A stretch of 8,457 bases of DNA. Origin: Acidobacteriota bacterium (lineage in GTDB: Bacteria; Acidobacteriota; Terriglobia; Terriglobales; Acidobacteriaceae). The stretch is from positions 1-8,457 of the forward strand of contig QIAR01000147.1 of assembly GCA_003225595.1 (NCBI GenBank), written 5' to 3'. The stretch's first letter is position 1, and each line of letters begins with the position of its first letter. Both the position numbers and the translations under genes were made by a program. The notes under the pieces were generated by a model. That model ran no database searches. It had not been told where the DNA came from and worked only from the letters and a program-made list of their open reading frames with translations. Below, in pieces: positions 5,274 through 8,457 of this stretch.

Positions 5274-6490
5274 CGCAGCAAACGGCTCAGTTCCTCAAAT
5301 TCCTCAGGCAGATGGAAGATAAAGACGTTGACAAGCTCTGAGTGGGAGAAGCCGTTCATCCGCTGCTTGGCACGTGTCTTTTCATCCTGCACCTTCTTTC
5401 GCCATGGTTCTCCCGCTTGGTAACTCATGGGATATGTGGCCGGGCCAGGGTCGGACCACTTGGGCTTGATCCCCTGCTTCTGAAGAAATGAGCAGTACTT
5501 CATGCCCTTGAGTTCCATCAGGATGGCTGCGAAGATAACCGTGTCTCGCTTCCCTGGCTTCCGTTTCTTTTTCTCCTTAATGGGTTCTGGCGTTAAGCCG
5601 CGAAATTTGGTCAAAAAAGCCTTCATCGCCTGGTCGATGTTTGCCAGTGTTGCACTTAATTCGACCGAGGAAACGGGTTTCGCGGGGCCACGAATACTTG
5701 CCTCAGCAGGCAGGTGGAATTGTTGCCTGAGGTGTTCTTCTCCAATTGCCAGCGCCAACAGCGACGTGTCGTCGAGGGTTCCACGGATCAGCTTGGCCGC
5801 GTTCTCAGTGACCTTCTGTTCCAGTACCCTAGTCACCACCTCGCCGTGCCGTTTGTGCATGGAGATGATTTTCTGGGCGGCTTCACCGCACTTGGCTTCG
5901 TAGCGCACCGCACGGCCGATTTCGGCATTAAAGATCGCCGCCAATTCATTCTCCGACCGCCGGTCCAGCTCAATTCCATGGCGGGTGTAATCCACCGCAA
6001 TAGCCCGCTCAAGAGGTCCGTTCCGCGGTCCCACAAAGACATCCGAAACGTAGTCCTTCTCAGAATCATGGGCCAAAAGACTTGCCCCCATAGTGGCAAA
6101 CCTTCGGTCAATACATTGGCTGCAACGGCCACAGTGCCGCTGTGTCTTGGACTGGAACATCGAGTGCGAACAGGAGCAAGTATGAGCAATCAGGTGGGCG
6201 GCTTGGTGTGTCGCGAGGCTCGCAACCACCTCCGTCTTTGTCTTGAATAAGTATGGGTTATCGACGATGAAATCGCGTTCTGTCACAGCGGCGCAGAGGG
6301 AAGACAAGAGATGAAGGCCTAGTGGATGGGTGGTGCGGGAGGCCCGCGCGCGGAGTGCTTCTTCGGCAATCGGCAAGTTTAAACTTACGATCCCGTTCTC
6401 ATAAAACCGCACGCCGCCCGCCTGAACCGACTGAGCCACCAAAGTACCCAACGCCGTGTACAGGAATGAACGCGTCCGTTGAGTCGGTTC
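5213..6490 (-). CDS. qatC: QueC-like (QatC-like) protein, C-terminal part after a frameshift
   Basis: This frame continues the QueC-like protein begun at 7151. It is 425 codons from GAA 6490 (the only early start is TTG 6451). It opens with EPTQRTRSFLYTALG, then ENGIVSLNLP, TTHP, and a cysteine cluster (residue ~325 onward of the joined protein). The cluster is TCSCSHSMF followed by CGRCSQCIDRRFA. The Cys-x-x-Cys-x-x-Cys arrangement matches the structural zinc site of 7-cyano-7-deazaguanine synthases. Beyond the QueC core, about 245 further residues follow. They include a Lys-rich linker (EPIKEKKKRKPGK) and a terminal domain from RDTVIFAAILMELKGM to the end, which I do not recognise. Its last 19 codons lie in the inverted repeat. 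Downstream, 117 bases separate it from the excisionase gene. No TatD-like (QatD) gene follows. Confidence 0.8.
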   Translation of the reverse strand, partial: EPTQRTRSFLYTALGTLVAQSVQAGGVRFYENGIVSLNLPIAEEALRARASRTTHPLGLHLLSSLCAAVTERDFIVDNPYLFKTKTEVVASLATHQAAHLIAHTCSCSHSMFQSKTQRHCGRCSQCIDRRFATMGASLLAHDSEKDYVSDVFVGPRNGPLERAIAVDYTRHGIELDRRSENELAAIFNAEIGRAVRYEAKCGEAAQKIISMHKRHGEVVTRVLEQKVTENAAKLIRGTLDDTSLLALAIGEEHLRQQFHLPAEASIRGPAKPVSSVELSATLANIDQAMKAFLTKFRGLTPEPIKEKKKRKPGKRDTVIFAAILMELKGMKYCSFLQKQGIKPKWSDPGPATYPMSYQAGEPWRKKVQDEKTRAKQRMNGFSHSELVNVFIFHLPEEFEELSRLLRSRNSHHASKTPTAAKPHKH

Positions 6491-7151
6491 CCGCCCACGA
6501 CTCTGCTTTGTTGATCCAGACTGGAATGTGGACCAGTTGATCGGGAAATTGCTTCTGCAACTCAGTGAAGAGCTTTTTCTGCCGCGAATCGAGCGTTGAC
6601 ACCGGCCGGTGGCTAACCAAGACTAACCTGCCACCTCCCGTCGCCGTCTCTACCGCCCCGGCCAAGGAATCCAGCCCACCAGAAAACATGAGCACACGCT
6701 CGGGACTATGGAAGGGCCAGTTTCTCAGGTCACCGAACTCAAAGTACGGTTGCTGTTCTGCGCGGTCACGCTCCAAGGGTACGAACGTAAAGGAGTATCT
6801 GTCGTTGGAGAGGAAGCCCAGCACCTCCTCAATCACGTCCGTAATTTTCGCTGTGCCCCAAAAGTCGGGCTCTCGTACCGGAATGACGAATGCAAAATCG
6901 CGTCCCCACGGTTCCGTGCTGTCATCGTCTGTCCAATCTGTCCCTCTCCGAGTGGCGCAGTCGGCGCTGAAGACGTAGGATGCGATTTCGAGAAAATCAA
7001 CCAGCCGGGTAGAAAGATCGTGGCGGAAAATCTTGGCTACATTCTCGAAGCGAATGTTTACATTGGCTTTGGGTCCAACGGAGTCGAGTTTGACGAGGTG
7101 CCTTCCCTTTGCAACGGGATCGCTGGCTGCGACTGCTGCCCCGCTGCACAC
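6399..7151 (-). CDS. qatC: QueC-like (QatC-like) ATP-dependent enzyme, N-terminal part before a frameshift
   Basis: QueC enzymes use ATP to convert 7-carboxy-7-deazaguanine to the nitrile. Relatives in defence operons are thought to use the same chemistry on a partner protein. The signature is the ATP-pyrophosphatase loop in RVLMFSGGLDSLAGAVE (SGGLDS at 157-162), after a ~150-residue N-terminal region. Homology ends at KAESWA (residue 220). The following residues to the stop at 6399 are out of frame, and the matching sequence resumes in the +1 frame at 6490. The coordinates use GTG 7151, the first conventional start. The best ribosome site, AAGGGAG, fits CTG at 7172, which would overlap the upstream stop as CTGA and add seven residues (LIAPRLF). 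That looks like a decayed ATGA start. The gene follows its partner in one operon. Confidence 0.8.
   Translation of the reverse strand: MCSGAAVAASDPVAKGRHLVKLDSVGPKANVNIRFENVAKIFRHDLSTRLVDFLEIASYVFSADCATRRGTDWTDDDSTEPWGRDFAFVIPVREPDFWGTAKITDVIEEVLGFLSNDRYSFTFVPLERDRAEQQPYFEFGDLRNWPFHSPERVLMFSGGLDSLAGAVETATGGGRLVLVSHRPVSTLDSRQKKLFTELQKQFPDQLVHIPVWINKAESWAGTDSTDAFIPVHGVGYFGGSVGSGGRRAVL
6485..6495 (-). pseudogene. Frameshift junction in the QueC-like gene
   Basis: Reading across 6498-6482 in the upstream frame gives Ser-Trp-Ala-Gly-Thr-Asp. Skipping one G of the GGG at 6490-6492 gives Ser-Trp-Ala-Glu-Pro-Thr-Gln-Arg-Thr-Arg, the expected family sequence. One extra base thus splits a 645-residue reading frame. 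A real mutation and a sequencing or assembly error cannot be told apart here. A programmed shift is less likely, as no slippery heptamer is present. Confidence 0.8.
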
Positions 7152-7168
7152 GAAAAGGCGCGGGGCGA

Positions 7169-7978
7169 TCAGTGTTCGCTCCCTTGCTGCTCAAGTTCGC
7201 TGCGCAGCTTGTTGACAGCCACTGCCAGGAACGTCGATGTATTCGCAAGATCGATTCCTTCCTGGTAGGCGGTCTTCGAATACCACTCGCCGCAGAAATC
7301 CCGCACAATACGAGCACTCTGATCGCAGTGCGCGTGAAGGGCCTCGTTAAACTCGGCAACATCGCCCAAGTCCCGCAGTCGTGGGCTGCCAATTGTAGCG
7401 GCCGTCACGCGACTGAGGTAGAAGTTGAGGAACCGGGCAAAGAATCTTCCGAAAAAACGTTGTCCTAATTCGCCGAACCCCTTCTTGGTCGAGAGAGAGC
7501 GGACAGCATTTTTTACGTCGGCGCTGCTGCCTCCGAAAAGACTGGCAGTCCGCAAGCCCGCGAGGCTAGCAAGTGCTTCGCCGGCGGACTGCTGAGCCAT
7601 CTCACTCAGGTCCGTTGCGCCAGATGGGCTCCGGCTGACGTATCGATCGATAGCGCCTTGTACCTCGACCGTGAGATCGAAAACGGTGCTGTCGCTCACC
7701 AGGCGGACACCATGCTGGGCGAGTGCGTTTTCCCAATCAGAACTGCGTGAGGCCAGGGCAACCTGCGTCAACAGATAAAACGTGTAGCGCACACCGGAAT
7801 CGTGCGCTACGTTGTCGAGGGCTTTTCGGCTCGCATCTAACGTCTGCGCCGCGATCGCATCGATGTAGAAGGCTGCGGTAGCGACAACATGGCCAGTCAG
7901 TCGGGGTCCGGCAATCTGTTTGACTAGTTCTTTCCACTTCCGCGTTGTTGGAAGTAGTCCCAGACGAGTGTGTCCCAC
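7169..7978 (-). CDS. QatB-like partner protein of the QueC-like enzyme (Met-Gly N-terminus)
   Basis: This 269-residue protein has no catalytic motif I recognise. It is predicted soluble and largely helical, with an Arg/Phe-rich helix near 182-197 (LGQRFFGRFFARFLNFYLSR). The conserved-looking C-terminal block is DFCGEWYSKTAYQEGI followed by FLAVAVNKLRSEL. Its position directly before a QueC-like gene, its size, and its Met-Gly start (MGHTRLG) resemble QatB of the Qat anti-phage system. In related QueC-containing defence systems the partner's N-terminus is reported to be conjugated to a deazaguanine. I recall this rather than derive it, and its extension to this family is inference. The start is GTG 7978, supported by TTGGAGAG six bases upstream. 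Only 17 bases separate its stop from the GTG of the next gene. No QatA ATPase precedes it. Confidence 0.65.
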   Translation of the reverse strand: MGHTRLGLLPTTRKWKELVKQIAGPRLTGHVVATAAFYIDAIAAQTLDASRKALDNVAHDSGVRYTFYLLTQVALASRSSDWENALAQHGVRLVSDSTVFDLTVEVQGAIDRYVSRSPSGATDLSEMAQQSAGEALASLAGLRTASLFGGSSADVKNAVRSLSTKKGFGELGQRFFGRFFARFLNFYLSRVTAATIGSPRLRDLGDVAEFNEALHAHCDQSARIVRDFCGEWYSKTAYQEGIDLANTSTFLAVAVNKLRSELEQQGSEH

Positions 7979-7985
7979 AGCAGAC

Positions 7986-7992
7986 TCTCCAA
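7986..7992 (-). promoter_or_regulatory. Ribosome-binding site of the QatB-like gene
   Basis: TGGAGAG ends seven bases before the GTG codon at 7978, which fixes that start over other in-frame codons and gives the protein an N-terminal Met-Gly. It lies at the junction of the tandem duplication with unique sequence. Confidence 0.7.
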
Positions 7993-8059
7993 TTTACAAG
8001 GCTGAACTTTTGTAGTGCCGCTTCTCCAATTTACCAGGCTGAACTTTTGTAGTGCCGCT
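7986..8059. repeat. 37-base tandem duplication over the leader of the QatB-like gene
   Basis: Units at 7986-8022 and 8023-8059 differ at a single base (7998 A versus 8035 C). On the minus strand each unit ends in AAATTGGAGA, so the ribosome-binding sequence of the Met-Gly gene is present twice. Only the copy next to the gene is correctly spaced from the GTG at 7978. The near identity shows that the duplication is recent. Confidence 0.95.
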
Positions 8060-8253
8060 TGCCAGCATCCCGCGTCAGGATGCTGCGGCCACATGCTACA
8101 CCGGGCCAAGACGGAAGGGGAGTTCAATTACCCTAAGCGCCTTTGTCCAGCAGCGACCGTCGGCGTCCCGGGTCAGGCTAGCGAACCGCGACAGCTTGGA
8201 CTTGCAGGTCCGGGGCGAATGAAGTCCCGCGCCGGAGCGATCAGGCTACCCTA
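8060..8253. other. Non-coding stretch upstream of the module, with one hairpin
   Basis: No convincing gene is seen on either strand. An 8-base perfect inverted repeat (CAGCATCC 8063-8070, GGATGCTG 8078-8085, loop CGCGTCA) lies just upstream of the tandem duplication and has no T tract. The module's promoter should be here. The best match, TTGAAC at 8127-8122 with TAGCAT at 8098-8093 on the minus strand, has a 23-base spacer and is not called. Confidence 0.4.
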
Positions 8254-8455
8254 CTCGCGCAACTCGCATCTCGCGAGTAAAAAGTTTTCCCGGTTCAACC
8301 CGCATGAAAACTGAAGGGTTTGACATTTTCCACTCGCGACACACAGCCACCGTGTTTAGGAGAAGGACCTCCAGCGGGCAATATTGCTCCAGCTCAAGAG
8401 AGCGGACATGGAGTCTTTCCCGTCCAAAAGCGACGCGGCAAAGCCGCTGGGCGTT
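8246..8455 (-). CDS. Possible C-terminal end of an unrecognised gene entering from the right edge
   Basis: The minus strand is open for 69 codons from the window edge to TAG at 8248-8246. It contains LELEQYCPLEVLLLNTVAV and MSNPSVFMRVEPGKLF. I do not recognise it. The right copy of the inverted repeat lies within it. The left copy, read on the plus strand in the matching frame, gives 15 of 28 identical residues, but base differences show no third-position bias. A chance open frame across a repeat is quite possible. Confidence 0.25.
   Translation of the reverse strand, partial: NAQRLCRVAFGRERLHVRSLELEQYCPLEVLLLNTVAVCREWKMSNPSVFMRVEPGKLFTREMRVARVG
8254..8337. repeat. Right copy of the 84-base inverted repeat flanking the QueC-like module
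   Basis: The plus strand here matches the minus strand of 5190-5273 at 59 of 84 positions without gaps, with the strongest identity at 8254-8282. It begins with CTCGCG and has a complementary CGCGAG 11 bases later, an internal hairpin. A stop triplet (TGA 8312-8314) aligns with the stop of the QueC-like gene in the other copy. Together the copies enclose 3,148 bases. Confidence 0.75.
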
Positions 8456-8457
8456 CC
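8338..8457. other. Right-edge sequence beyond the inverted repeat
   Basis: Apart from the possible gene end on the minus strand, only a small hairpin (GCGGC 8435-8439, GCCGC 8443-8447) is visible. No att-like copy of the tRNA-His 3' end occurs here, so the island continues beyond the window. Confidence 0.4.

Noticed and set aside
5213..7151. QueC-like enzyme as a housekeeping queuosine gene
   Set aside because: No other queuosine genes are nearby, the protein is far longer than QueC, and it is paired with a Met-Gly protein in an integrated element.
7986..8059. Possible CRISPR array
   Set aside because: Only two directly abutting units with no spacers, so this is a tandem duplication.
8063..8085. 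Hairpin as a rho-independent terminator
   Set aside because: An 8-base stem without a following T tract on either strand.
7924..8127. Minus-strand open frame of 67 codons upstream of the QatB-like gene
   Set aside because: It reads through both 37-base units in different frames, as the unit length is not a multiple of three, and overlaps the better-supported gene start.
8015..8314. 99-codon plus-strand open frame over the tandem duplication and right inverted repeat
   Set aside because: It spans two tandem repeat units and a hairpin, has no ribosome site, and its composition is not protein-like apart from the short end shared with the repeat.
8320..8325. Perfect TTGACA as a plus-strand -35 box
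   Set aside because: No -10 box follows at 16-19 bases, and the hexamer lies in the poorly conserved part of the inverted repeat.

Overview
The window looks like a chromosomal segment of a soil-type bacterium, most likely an acidobacterium. This is inferred from the FadN-like 3-hydroxyacyl-CoA dehydrogenase, the fairly high GC, and GC-rich palindromic repeats. No marker gene settles the taxonomy. The left part (1 to about 3700) is ordinary chromosome. It holds the N-terminal two-thirds of a fatty-acid oxidation dehydrogenase running off the left edge, a 55-residue membrane protein too short for routine gene calling, tRNA-Pro(TGG), a 2H-phosphoesterase (2'-5' RNA ligase-like) protein, a UDP-sugar dehydrogenase homologue that has lost nearly all catalytic residues, and tRNA-His(GTG) with a good promoter.

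At 3700 the chromosome gives way to an integrated element. A tyrosine recombinase ends 29 bases beyond the tRNA-His CCA and is transcribed toward it. An excisionase-like helix-turn-helix gene precedes it, and its stop codon overlaps the integrase start (TTGA). This is the classic left end of a genomic island that used the 3' end of tRNA-His as attB. The right end is not in the window.

The cargo, all on the minus strand, is a two-gene set: a 269-residue protein beginning Met-Gly, then a long QueC-like protein with an SGGLDS ATP-pyrophosphatase loop and a cysteine zinc cluster. This resembles the QatB-QatC core of the Qat anti-phage system, but without the QatA ATPase or QatD nuclease inside the window. 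The QueC-like gene is split by a one-base frameshift at a GGG run, so the copy as sequenced is broken or misassembled. It also carries an extra C-terminal domain of about 200 residues.

The module is bracketed by an 84-base inverted repeat (59/84 identical). The left copy overlaps the end of the QueC-like gene and the right copy lies upstream of the Met-Gly gene. A 37-base tandem duplication duplicates the ribosome-binding region of the Met-Gly gene. The last 480 bases contain repeats and a possible gene end entering from the right edge, with no recognisable product.
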